Positions 1 to 6,942 of a DNA stretch of 11,056 bases are shown here, piece after piece. The stretch is from positions 1-11,056 of the forward strand of contig DCYM01000189.1 in the NCBI GenBank assembly GCA_002331465.1, in the 5' to 3' direction. This stretch comes from Candidatus Neomicrothrix sp. UBA2110 (GTDB lineage Bacteria > Actinomycetota > Acidimicrobiia > Acidimicrobiales > Poriferisodalaceae). Each line of letters opens with the position of its first letter. The stretch's first letter is position 1. The notes beneath the pieces were generated by a model, which saw nothing but the letters and a program-made list of their open reading frames with translations, searched no databases and was not told the DNA's origin. The position numbers and the translations under genes were made by a program.

Positions 1-899
1 CGGGCGGCAGCTTCGACGAGTTCTTCGAGTTCTGGCAAAAATTCGTGTAGGGGTGGGTCGAGAAGGCGAACAGTGACAGGTAATCCGTCCATCTCTGCCA
101 GAAGGTCACCGAAATCATTGCGTTGTGCTTCTCTGAGTTCTTTGAGAGCTTTTTCCTCGACGTCGGGGCTTTGGGCAAGGATCATGCTTTGTATGACTGG
201 TAGCCGTTCTTCGGTAAGGAACATGTGCTCTGTTCGACACAAACCGATGCCTTCGGCTCCGTTTACTCGCGCGACTCGCGCATCTGCGCCGGTATCGGCA
301 TTCGCTCGGATAGCTATTTCCCGTGATTCGTCGGCCCATGACAACAACGTTGCGATTTCGGGGATGTCTTCGGCTTGGCGTGACTCGACGGCCCCACGCA
401 TAACGTGACCCGATCTACCGTCAATCGAAATGATTTCGCCCACTTCGATGCGTTCACCGTTGACCAAAATATGGTCGGCATGTATTTCGATGCCTTCAGC
501 TCCACAGACAGCTGGCTTCCCCCAGCCTCTGGCAACCACTGCGGCGTGGCTCGCTAACCCTCCCTTTGTGGTGAGGATTCCAACTGCGACGCCCATCCCG
601 TGAACGTCGGCCGGCGATGTTTCTTCTCGAACGAGAATCACATCGTCGGTCGCCATCATCGCGTCATCTGCGTTGAGAACAATGCTCCCCACTGCTGCTC
701 CCGGGGATGCACCCAACCCCGTGGTGAGAACATGTTGGTTTGGTCCTTCGAAGCTGTCGTGGAGGACTCGTTCTAGTTGATCAGTGGAGATTCGCATCAG
801 CGCATCATCATGAGAAATGGTGGCGTTGGGGCCCGCAGCGAGCGCTACGGCTTGCCTGATCGCGGTGGCTGCATCGCTTGATGATTCAGGAGGGCTCAT
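1..899 (-). CDS. PPDK-like PEP-utilising protein without ATP-grasp domain (3' end outside window)
   Basis: The 299 residues visible here match pyruvate,phosphate dikinase from its linker helices onward. The first ~55 residues resemble the linker that follows the ATP-grasp domain (DQLERVLHDSF, compare DQLDQLLHP-F). Next is the swivelling phosphohistidine domain (~60-170), with GGLASHAAVVAR carrying the catalytic His118, then the start of the PEP/pyruvate barrel (GIGLCRTEHMF at 218-227; VRLLDPPLHEFLP at 277-289). Full PPDK, about 880 residues, interconverts ATP+Pi+pyruvate and AMP+PPi+PEP. Here the ~340-residue nucleotide-binding domain is absent: the ATG lies in the ATGA overlap with the upstream propeller gene, and upstream sequence in this frame is inside that gene. 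From memory, short PPDK-like proteins of about 490 residues exist in actinobacteria (M. tuberculosis Rv1127c). The histidine half could handle the PEP/pyruvate half-reaction, but the phosphoryl partner is unknown. The Thr phosphorylated by the PPDK regulatory protein is Ala116 here. Family assignment is firm; activity is open. Confidence 0.9.
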   Translation of the reverse strand, partial: MSPPESSSDAATAIRQAVALAAGPNATISHDDALMRISTDQLERVLHDSFEGPNQHVLTTGLGASPGAAVGSIVLNADDAMMATDDVILVREETSPADVHGMGVAVGILTTKGGLASHAAVVARGWGKPAVCGAEGIEIHADHILVNGERIEVGEIISIDGRSGHVMRGAVESRQAEDIPEIATLLSWADESREIAIRANADTGADARVARVNGAEGIGLCRTEHMFLTEERLPVIQSMILAQSPDVEEKALKELREAQRNDFGDLLAEMDGLPVTVRLLDPPLHEFLPELEELVEAAA

Positions 900-1879
900 T
901 GATCGGGAATCAACACCGAGGCACGAATTTCTCCAAGTTCGCGCTCTAGTTTCTGCCAACTTTCGCAGTAGTCCTCACTGATATAAATCTGTCCATATAC
1001 GGAACTCGCTGCGACAACACCGGGAAGTTCCTCGTGGGTAGCGAGCCAATACATCGTGGCTTTGGGGTTTTCAGGCAGTTGGGAACGTTGAAAGGATGCT
1101 CCTCCGTCGCGGCTCACTTCTATCGCTCCGATGCGGCCAGGAATGAAGTCGCCGACACAGACAATGACGGTGTCATCTTCCCAGGGAGCGCGTACGCATC
1201 GCGAGTATGCGAACTCAAACTTCGACCCTTCGAAGGGTTCGAACTCGTGCCAGTCCCAGGTGCCGCCTTCGTCTTGGCTTCGACCGAGACCGAAGGGTGA
1301 AGTGACAAGTAACTCGGTGCCGTTGCTGCAGCTTCGAAGAGCGAACCCGTGAACGTCGTTATAGAACTCCGATGGGCCAAGGGACCCAAATGATTCCCAT
1401 GTGACGCCTCGGTCGCGGCTTCGGTGTAGTCCGTCAATTTCGACTGAGGCATAGACGGTGCCGGAATCGTTGGGGTCAACTAAGACGTTGGTCGTTCGAG
1501 GAACACCGATTGCGCACCGGTCGCTCATAGTTGTTGCCATCTCCGCAAATGAAGCTCCCCCGTCATCGGATACAAAGACGCCGGGCCGAGTACCCGCGTA
1601 CATTCGTTTGGGGTCATGCGGATCAAACGACAGCGACCATATTGGTCGGTCTGCCAAAGGCGCTGCGTGTTCCCAACGGCTACCTCCATCAAAAGATGCA
1701 TAGATTCCGTCGCCATCAACCGACGCGACAACATGTTGAGAATCTTGTGGGTCTACCGCTAGTGCGCGGACGTTGGATTCGGGGTCCATTGGACCCTGAA
1801 TTTGTCTCCACTTTTCACCGCCGTTGTAGCCGACCCATAGGCCGCCTCCGACTGTGCCTAGTGCGATGGTGTAACTCAT
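896..1879 (-). CDS. Cytosolic seven-BNR-repeat beta-propeller protein (sialidase/VPS10-like fold)
   Basis: A 327-residue protein built almost wholly of BNR/Asp-box repeats of the form S-x-D-x-G-x-x-W/F. I count seven: GYNGGEKW (17-24), SFDGGSRW (62-69), SDDGGASF (104-111), SRDRGVTW (154-161), SQDEGGTW (201-208), SRDGGASF (256-263) and SEDYCESW (301-308). Spacing of about 40-55 residues suits one blade each, so a seven-bladed propeller is likely. The N-terminus (MSYTIALGTVGGG) has no signal peptide or membrane segment, so it should be cytoplasmic. I do not see the Arg triad of true sialidases, and Asp boxes are structural, so an enzymatic role cannot be claimed. The ATG at 1879 has a good upstream GAGGGGAG. 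The stop overlaps the PPDK-like start as ATGA, implying translational coupling. glyS lies 43 bases upstream. It may be a binding or scaffold protein; function unknown. Confidence 0.85.
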   Translation of the reverse strand: MSYTIALGTVGGGLWVGYNGGEKWRQIQGPMDPESNVRALAVDPQDSQHVVASVDGDGIYASFDGGSRWEHAAPLADRPIWSLSFDPHDPKRMYAGTRPGVFVSDDGGASFAEMATTMSDRCAIGVPRTTNVLVDPNDSGTVYASVEIDGLHRSRDRGVTWESFGSLGPSEFYNDVHGFALRSCSNGTELLVTSPFGLGRSQDEGGTWDWHEFEPFEGSKFEFAYSRCVRAPWEDDTVIVCVGDFIPGRIGAIEVSRDGGASFQRSQLPENPKATMYWLATHEELPGVVAASSVYGQIYISEDYCESWQKLERELGEIRASVLIPDQ

Positions 1880-1922
1880 CGTTGCTCCCCTCGCTCACAG
1901 GCTAGTTCTCTCAACGAAATGT

Positions 1923-3263
1923 TTACAGGGCGAGCTGTTCGTTGAGATACGCCACGAGATTGTCAACTGGGATTCGTTGCTGTTCCATGGAATCGCGTTC
2001 GCGGACGGTGACAGCGTTGTCTTCTAAGGTGTCGAAATCGATAGTGACGCAATAGGGCGTGCCGATTTCGTCTTGGCGCCGGTATCGCTTCCCTATCGCT
2101 TGGGTGATGTCGTAGTCACACATGAAGTGTGGTTGCAGTGAATGCAACACTTCTTCTGCTTTAGGTAGGAGCGTGTCTTTTTTGGAGAGCGGCAAAACTG
2201 CGACTTTGTAAGGGGCTAGTTGCGGGTGGAGTCGTAGCACCGTTCGGGTGTCGTCGTTGACTTGCTCTTCGTCATAGGCAGCCATCAGAAAAGCCATCAT
2301 TGATCGGGTTGCGCCAGCAGCTGGTTCGATGCAGTGCGGCACGTACCTTTCGCCAGTTCCCTGGTCAAAATATTCTAATTTTTGACCCGAATGCTGTGCG
2401 TGTTGAGTGAGGTCGAAGTCCCCACGATTCGCGATGCCTTCTAGTTCGCCCCACCCCCAGGGGAACAAAAACTCGATGTCGCTGGTCCCCGAGGAGTAGT
2501 GGCTGAGTTCATCGTCGTCGTGAGCTCGGAGTCGAAGTTGGTCAGCTGGAATTCCTAGATTCAGGTACCACTGGTATCGCTCGTTCATCCAGTACTCGTA
2601 CCAACTGTCTGCCTCGGCTGGTGGCACAAAAAATTCGAGTTCCATTTGTTCGAACTCGCGTGTTCGGAAAACAAAATTCCCCGGAGTGATCTCGTTTCGA
2701 AACGATTTGCCGATTTGGGCGATACCAAAGGGCGGCTTTTTGCGGCTGGTTTCTAGAACGTTTTTGAAGTTGATGAACGTCCCTTGAGCTGTTTCGGGTC
2801 GCAGGTACACGTCAGCGCCGGCGCCTTCTACAGGACCTGCTTGGCTCTTGAACATGAGGTTAAACGCGCGGGCTTCGGTGAATGTCCCCGACTCTCCACA
2901 AGACGGGCAGGTGTCGGCGTCTTCGAGTTGGTCTTGGCGGTGGCGGGTTTTGCATGACGTGCAATCGACGAGCGGGTCACTGAAATTGTCAAGATGACCC
3001 GATGCTTCCCATACTTTTGGCGGGCTGAGAATGGCGGCATCTAGGCCCACGACGTCGCTGCGCAGTTGGACCATCGATCGCCACCAGGCGTCCTTCACGT
3101 TTCGGAGCATCAGCACTCCGAGAGGGCCATAGTCGTAGGTGCTGCGAAACCCTCCATAAATCTCAGCGGACGGGAACACGAAGCTCCGCCGTTTACATAG
3201 ATTTACGACCTGATCGAAAAGTGTGGGTTCGGTCGATGCCATGGCGCCGAGGGTACCGACCAC
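1923..3263 (-). CDS. glyS: Glycyl-tRNA synthetase, alpha2 type
   Basis: Charges tRNA-Gly with glycine in the cytoplasm. The 446-residue class II enzyme is of the homodimeric type, not the alpha2beta2 type. Visible parts: N-terminal catalytic start (LFDQVVNLCKRRSFVFPSAE), a zinc-type insertion with Cys101, Cys104, Cys119 and Cys122, the glycine-pocket stretch RPETAQGTFINF (155-166), motif 2 (GKSFRNEITPGNFVFRTREF, 185-204), motif 3 (GATRSMMAFL, 317-326), and the C-terminal anticodon-binding domain from about LRLHPQLAPYKVAVLPLSKK. IEPAAG-TRS-MAFL is the form I associate with actinobacterial enzymes. Start: GTG at 3263 directly follows an in-frame TAA and has GAGGAAGGG just upstream. The ATG at 3242 (MASTEPTLF) fits the family's usual N-terminus but has no visible ribosome binding site; either could be used. 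It heads a minus-strand set with the propeller and PPDK-like genes, and diverges from the dehydrogenase gene. Confidence 0.97.
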   Translation of the reverse strand: MVGTLGAMASTEPTLFDQVVNLCKRRSFVFPSAEIYGGFRSTYDYGPLGVLMLRNVKDAWWRSMVQLRSDVVGLDAAILSPPKVWEASGHLDNFSDPLVDCTSCKTRHRQDQLEDADTCPSCGESGTFTEARAFNLMFKSQAGPVEGAGADVYLRPETAQGTFINFKNVLETSRKKPPFGIAQIGKSFRNEITPGNFVFRTREFEQMELEFFVPPAEADSWYEYWMNERYQWYLNLGIPADQLRLRAHDDDELSHYSSGTSDIEFLFPWGWGELEGIANRGDFDLTQHAQHSGQKLEYFDQGTGERYVPHCIEPAAGATRSMMAFLMAAYDEEQVNDDTRTVLRLHPQLAPYKVAVLPLSKKDTLLPKAEEVLHSLQPHFMCDYDITQAIGKRYRRQDEIGTPYCVTIDFDTLEDNAVTVRERDSMEQQRIPVDNLVAYLNEQLAL

Positions 3264-3343
3264 TTACCCTTCCTCACCAAGTAATTCTTTGAGTATGTTT
3301 GCTTTACCGACGAGTCGAGCTCGTTGGTGCTCATGGGGGCAAC
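3264..3343. promoter_or_regulatory. Divergent intergenic region glyS / SDR
   Basis: This 80-base gap between two divergent starts must hold both promoters if each gene has its own. It contains GAGGAAGGG (minus strand), the glyS ribosome binding site. A weak -10-like element can be read on either strand at about 3292-3299 (TATGTT on plus, CATACT on minus), but I find no convincing -35 partner. An inverted repeat ACGAG-5-CTCGT (3310-3324) with the 8-base palindrome CGAGCTCG in its centre lies within the SDR leader and could be a small operator. I see no T-box: there is no room for one and no AGGGTGGNACCGCG-like sequence. Confidence 0.35.
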
Positions 3344-4174
3344 ATGCGATTAGAAGGCAAAGTAGCGGTCGTTACTGGCGGCGGTAATGGTTTAGGTAGG
3401 GCCACGGCCCGGCGTTTTGCTTCTGAGGGAGCTCGAGTGGTGGTCGCTGATCTCATGGACGATTTGGGGGAAGAAACTTCACAGATGATCGCCGATGCGG
3501 GCGGCACTGCATCTTTTATTCATTGCGACGCTGTGAGTATCAGTGACAATCACCAAATGGCTGCTCACGCTTTAGAAACTTACGGGGCGATCGACGTGTT
3601 GGTCACTGCTGCGGGGGTAAGCCATCCGGGTTACAAGAGCGGCGACCAAGAAGCCAGCGTCAAGTGGTTCGCTAAGCGAATGGAGTATGTCGAACGTCCT
3701 GCTGACGAGTTGTTAGAACTGGATTTAGAAGACTTTCGTCAGGTGATGGCAATTAATTTAGAGGGAACGCTTTTGGCAGCTCAGGCGTGTGGCGCGTCCA
3801 TGGTGGAGGCTGGGAACGGCGGTTCCATAGTCACCATTGCTTCGATCGCGGCTAAACATCCCGACGCTGGACCCTTGCCCTATGTGTGTTCTAAGTCAGC
3901 GGTTTGGATGTTGACGAAGAAGTTGGCTCGCTTGTTGGCTTCCTCGGGCATCAGAGTAAACGCGATAGGTCCGGGCTACATCGATACGCACATGACAAGC
4001 ATGATCGATCTCATTCCCGAAGATCTTCTGACGCAGTTTTTTGCCAATATCCCGATGGGACGCAAAGGGATTCCTGATGAAATCGCTAGTACTGCGTTGT
4101 TCCTCGCCAGCGATGAGGCTTCCTATTTCACTGGTGAAATATTGCATCCAGATGGTGGGTACTTCACCGAGTAG
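3344..4174 (+). CDS. Short-chain dehydrogenase/reductase (SDR), NAD-type classical
   Basis: A 276-residue classical SDR that probably oxidises or reduces a hydroxyl/ketone; the substrate cannot be read. The Rossmann motif is TGGGNGLG (11-18). Asp36 at the end of the second strand (VVVAD) favours NAD over NADP. The usual NNAG is TAAG (88-91), followed by active-site Asn138 (MAIN), Ser167 (TIAS), Tyr180 and Lys184 (YVCSK), the PG-x-I-x-T motif (210-215), and the conserved C-terminal FLASDEASYFTGEILHPDGG. Residues 94-125, between strand 4 and helix 5, form a longer loop than in a minimal SDR and probably shape the substrate pocket. I chose the ATG at 3344, which gives the family start MRLEGKVAVVTGG and has GGGGGC upstream. 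An in-frame upstream start at 3299 would add 15 unlikely residues. It is plus-strand, with the small membrane protein 31 bases downstream. Confidence 0.93.
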   Translation: MRLEGKVAVVTGGGNGLGRATARRFASEGARVVVADLMDDLGEETSQMIADAGGTASFIHCDAVSISDNHQMAAHALETYGAIDVLVTAAGVSHPGYKSGDQEASVKWFAKRMEYVERPADELLELDLEDFRQVMAINLEGTLLAAQACGASMVEAGNGGSIVTIASIAAKHPDAGPLPYVCSKSAVWMLTKKLARLLASSGIRVNAIGPGYIDTHMTSMIDLIPEDLLTQFFANIPMGRKGIPDEIASTALFLASDEASYFTGEILHPDGGYFTE

Positions 4175-4205
4175 GTCTCTCTGGCTGAGTTAGGGTGGGG
4201 TTGCC

Positions 4206-4601
4206 ATGTTGCGGGACCGAAGTGTTGCTTGTATCTGCCTACTGTTGACTGCGCTTGCCTGGTCAACACCGATCACGTTGTTCGAGGAGGTTGAGGGCAT
4301 CGACAACGATCGGATGGAGTGGTCGTGCCCACGTCCAATTCTTTCCGCTTTACCTGACGCAGTTGACCTTGACGCGTTGCGTGTTGAGTTGATTGGGAGT
4401 CCGAACGAGACGGTGAAAAGCCAACATCCTCAATGCAGAATGCTTAATGGCACTCAGCTGGTGCTGGGATTGTTGTCTCTTGCCGGGGCGCTTTGGAAGG
4501 GACGCATTTGGTGGTTATCTACTGCTGGTGCCAGAGCCGAAAAGAAGTTTGAGCGTCTCCACGCTAAGACATCGGGTAAACCCAAAGGCATGTTGAATTA
4601 G
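4206..4601 (+). CDS. Hypothetical small membrane protein, two predicted helices
   Basis: I do not recognise this 131-residue protein. Residues ~6-25 (SVACICLLLTALAWSTPITL) form a hydrophobic segment after a short basic N-terminus (MLRDR), either an uncleaved anchor or a signal peptide. Residues ~27-81 are a polar loop with Cys41 and Cys77, which could pair outside the membrane. A second hydrophobic stretch runs ~84-104 (LVLGLLSLAGALW...IWWL). The tail (~105-131) is rich in Lys/Arg (RAEKKFERLHAKTSGKPKG), so by the positive-inside rule both ends should be cytoplasmic. The ATG at 4206 has only a G-rich stretch (GGTGGGG) upstream. It follows the SDR by 31 bases on the same strand and may share its transcript; its 3' end converges on recO with 25 bases between. 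Coding is supported by the uninterrupted frame, its fit in the gap and sensible membrane topology, not by homology. Confidence 0.7.
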   Translation: MLRDRSVACICLLLTALAWSTPITLFEEVEGIDNDRMEWSCPRPILSALPDAVDLDALRVELIGSPNETVKSQHPQCRMLNGTQLVLGLLSLAGALWKGRIWWLSTAGARAEKKFERLHAKTSGKPKGMLN

Positions 4602-4626
4602 CTCAACGTCGTTTCTTCGGTTTTGT

Positions 4627-5343
4627 TCAATGAAGCAGTTCAGTGCTTCTAAGTCGTCGCTCAACATGGAATTCCCATAAGCGGTGCGTAAGCGCTGAGA
4701 CTTCGTCGGTGTGAGGTGCTTGCTGTACCTCTAGGACTGTGGCAAGTGCACCGCCCAGAGTTGCTCGCATCAGTTCGAGTGCAGCGGAAGAGATTGGACG
4801 TCCGCGCCGGTGATCTACACAAGTCACGCCGCCTGTGCCTGGGTCGAAATACTCAAGTGCACTGGTTTCCCCACCTATGACGCATTCGTTGAGTTCGGGG
4901 GCTACCCCTTCATGAGCAAGGAGTTTCAACATGAAAGCTGGAACGATCAGCGCTGGGTCAGCGAGGTGAAGTGTTTCTAGACCGCCGCACAGCATCTGGT
5001 ATAGCCCTTGGTCCGGTTGCCGGTCTTGTGCAATTTGGTCTACAGCTTCGGCGATCGTTAAGGCTTTGCCGAGACGGTCGAGGTTGTTTCTGATGTCTGG
5101 CCAGTGATCGCGAGTTTCTGCTTGGGTGACAATGTCGAGATCGCCTCGCCCTCTATAGAACTGAAGGTCGAGGTGGCGTAATGGCTCAAGCCGTCCTCCG
5201 AAGCGGCTGCGAGTCTTGCGGACGCCTTTCGCTACAGCTCTGACTTTCCCATTGTTTTCGGTGATGACAGAAAGGATTCGGTCGGCTTCACCAAGTTTGT
5301 GGGTTCGTACGACGACGCCGCTGTCTCGGTAGTGCGCCATCAT
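4627..5343 (-). CDS. recO: DNA repair protein RecO
   Basis: A 238-residue RecO, which with RecR loads RecA onto SSB-coated single-stranded DNA and anneals complementary strands in RecF-pathway repair. The N-terminal OB-fold is clear: YRDSGVVVRTHKLGEADRIL (5-24), then the typical KGVRKTRSRFGGRLEPL (39-55). A helical C-terminal part follows. The C-terminal zinc site typical of many RecO proteins (two CxxC pairs) is degraded: Cys154 is followed by Gly157 instead of Cys, and Cys175 by His178, leaving at most three ligands. The start is ATG at 5343 or the adjacent ATG at 5340; AAGGG upstream is better spaced for the second. It follows uppS by 8 bases, so it is probably the last gene of the phoH-to-recO operon. 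It ends 25 bases from the convergent membrane-protein gene. Confidence 0.95.
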   Translation of the reverse strand: MMAHYRDSGVVVRTHKLGEADRILSVITENNGKVRAVAKGVRKTRSRFGGRLEPLRHLDLQFYRGRGDLDIVTQAETRDHWPDIRNNLDRLGKALTIAEAVDQIAQDRQPDQGLYQMLCGGLETLHLADPALIVPAFMLKLLAHEGVAPELNECVIGGETSALEYFDPGTGGVTCVDHRRGRPISSAALELMRATLGGALATVLEVQQAPHTDEVSALTHRLWEFHVERRLRSTELLH

Positions 5344-5351
5344 TCGCCCTT

Positions 5352-6080
5352 TTATCGATTGAGACCGCCGAAGCGGCGGTCGCGAGCTTGGTATTCAAGG
5401 ATGGCGTCGTAAAGGTTGTTGCGGCGAAAGTCGGGCCACAGAGTTTCTGTGAACAAAAGTTCGCTGTAGGCAACTTGCCACAGCAAAAAGTTGGATAGCC
5501 GGTGCTCTCCTGAAGTTCTGATTAAGAGATCCACGTCAGGCATTGTTGGGTCGTAGAGGTAGCGCTCCAGGGTGCCTTCGTCGATGCGTTCCATTTCTAC
5601 GCCATCAGCCGCCATTGTCTTGATGGCATCAATAATTTCGGCTCGCCCTCCGTAGTTGAATGCGATGGTCAATGTCATGGCGGTGTTGTGCTGAGTTAGC
5701 TCAGCGGCGTCGTCTTGTCGACGCGCCACACGTTTGGGTACCCGCCAATTTCTTCTTCCCGCAAATCGGATGCGGACACCCATTTCGTGTAGTTCGTGTG
5801 AGCGGCGAACAAGCAGAGCTTCGTTAAACCCCATGAGAAACTTGACTTCTTCAGGTGGACGTTTCCAATTTTCTGTGGAGAAAGCGAAAACGGTGAGCCA
5901 TTTGATGCCTACTTCTTGAGCTCCTTCGATGGTGTCGAAAAGAGCTTCCTCGCCAGCGGCATGCCCTTCTGTTCTCGCCATATCTTGCGCTTGGGCCCAG
6001 CGTCCGTTGCCATCCATTACACATGCGACGTGTTGAGGAACACGCGACAGGTCTAGGGCAGCAGGAATCACACTCCGCAC
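5352..6080 (-). CDS. uppS: Isoprenyl transferase (undecaprenyl diphosphate synthase, cis-prenyltransferase)
   Basis: Condenses isopentenyl diphosphate units in cis onto an allylic primer, giving the long polyprenyl diphosphate from which the cell-wall lipid carrier is made. Family signatures, numbered from the GTG at 6080: HVACVMDGNGRWA with catalytic Asp23, FAFSTENWKRP (~66-76), and the C-terminal LIRTSGEHRLSNFLLWQ with Arg188 and Arg194, then Glu207 and LWPDF. At about 242 residues it is the usual size. Start: an in-frame TTG at 6104 would overlap era by 23 bases and has no ribosome binding site. GTG at 6080 begins one base after the era TAA, with AGGAA about 10 bases upstream; GTG at 6071 (MIPAALDL) is a third option. 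I prefer 6080. Chain length (C50 or C55) cannot be told from sequence alone. It lies between era and recO. Confidence 0.95.
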   Translation of the reverse strand: MRSVIPAALDLSRVPQHVACVMDGNGRWAQAQDMARTEGHAAGEEALFDTIEGAQEVGIKWLTVFAFSTENWKRPPEEVKFLMGFNEALLVRRSHELHEMGVRIRFAGRRNWRVPKRVARRQDDAAELTQHNTAMTLTIAFNYGGRAEIIDAIKTMAADGVEMERIDEGTLERYLYDPTMPDVDLLIRTSGEHRLSNFLLWQVAYSELLFTETLWPDFRRNNLYDAILEYQARDRRFGGLNR

Positions 6081-6081
6081 G

Positions 6082-6942
6082 TTAATCCGGTTCCTGGAAA
6101 TCAAGTAGACGGTCTAATGACTCTGATTTCCTTTGCCAATCTTTGTCGACTTTGACCCGAAGCTCTAGGTGAATCCCTTCGCCTCCGTTTGCTAACTGCG
6201 TTCGGACGGCTATGCCTACTTGTTTGAGAACTTCACCTTTTCGGCCTATGACCATGCCTTTTTGTGACTCGCGTTCCACGAGAATTTCACATCTGATGCG
6301 AGGCCATTCCCATTCGGTTACTCGAGTCGCGATGCTGTAGGGCAATTCTTCGCGGAACTTGGAAAGTAACTGTTCGCGCACGAGTTCAGCGACGAACCAA
6401 GGTTCGGGTAAGTCAGTGATTTGATCTGACGGGAAATAAGCAGGTCCTTCGCTAAGGCAACCCTCAAGATGGTCAACGAGTGCCGGTAGTCCCTCTCCCG
6501 TAAGTCCTGATACAGGAAAATATGCTTCAGCTTCAAAGGTTGATGCTTCTGCGAGTTGCTGTATCACCACGTCATGGGAGGCACGATCACATTTCGTGAG
6601 TACCACGATCGAGTTTGGCGGCAACTTTTCGGCGATAAATCGGTCGCCTTTACCGATAGTGGCCGTTGCGTCGATGACAAGGCAAGCAACGTCTACGTCT
6701 GCGAGCGCGCCGTGCGCAGTTTCGTTGAGCCGTTCTCCAAGTGGTGTCACCGGTTTGTGAATGCCAGGTGTGTCTACGAAGACGATTTGGCTTCCGGGTC
6801 GATGGAGTACTCCCATCACTCGGAGTCGCGTCGTCTGGGGTTTGTCCGAAACGATGCTGACTTTGGTTCCCAGCAGTTTGTTGATCAGTGTGGATTTGCC
6901 GGCATTGGGGCGGCCAACAAGGGTGACAAACCCCGATTTCAT
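6082..6942 (-). CDS. era: GTPase Era
   Basis: A 286-residue GTPase that binds the 3' end of 16S rRNA and checkpoints assembly of the small ribosomal subunit. The GTPase domain shows G1 GRPNAGKS (10-17), the G2 region KPQTTR (34-39), G3 DTPG (57-60), G4 TKCD (116-119, with Thr in place of the usual Asn) and a G5-like VSGL (144-147). The C-terminal KH domain has GMVIGRKGEVLKQVG (229-243) with the GxxG loop, the RNA-binding signature of Era. Length is normal. The ATG at 6942 overlaps the stop of the CNNM/CBS gene as ATGA and has AAAGG upstream, pointing to translational coupling. ybeY, two genes upstream, acts in the same 16S 3'-end maturation step, which fits this conserved order. Confidence 0.97.
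   Translation of the reverse strand: MKSGFVTLVGRPNAGKSTLINKLLGTKVSIVSDKPQTTRLRVMGVLHRPGSQIVFVDTPGIHKPVTPLGERLNETAHGALADVDVACLVIDATATIGKGDRFIAEKLPPNSIVVLTKCDRASHDVVIQQLAEASTFEAEAYFPVSGLTGEGLPALVDHLEGCLSEGPAYFPSDQITDLPEPWFVAELVREQLLSKFREELPYSIATRVTEWEWPRIRCEILVERESQKGMVIGRKGEVLKQVGIAVRTQLANGGEGIHLELRVKVDKDWQRKSESLDRLLDFQEPD

Noticed and set aside
314..535. Short minus-strand frame (73 codons) within the PPDK-like gene region
   Set aside because: It is in another frame of the same strand; the frame starting at 899 is uninterrupted to the window edge and matches PPDK throughout.
896..1879. True sialidase call for the BNR protein
   Set aside because: Asp boxes are structural; no FRIP motif, Arg triad or signal peptide was seen.
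1531..1905. Plus-strand open frames opposite the BNR propeller gene
   Set aside because: The minus-strand frame carries seven regular Asp-box repeats; the antisense translations are Arg/Pro-rich and featureless.
3264..3343. T-box riboswitch upstream of glyS
   Set aside because: The gap is only 80 bases and shared with a divergent gene; no T-box core sequence or antiterminator is visible.
4632..4649. Hairpin GAAGCA-6-TGCTTC at the recO 3' end as a terminator
   Set aside because: Only six base pairs, inside the last recO codons, with no T-run following on either strand.
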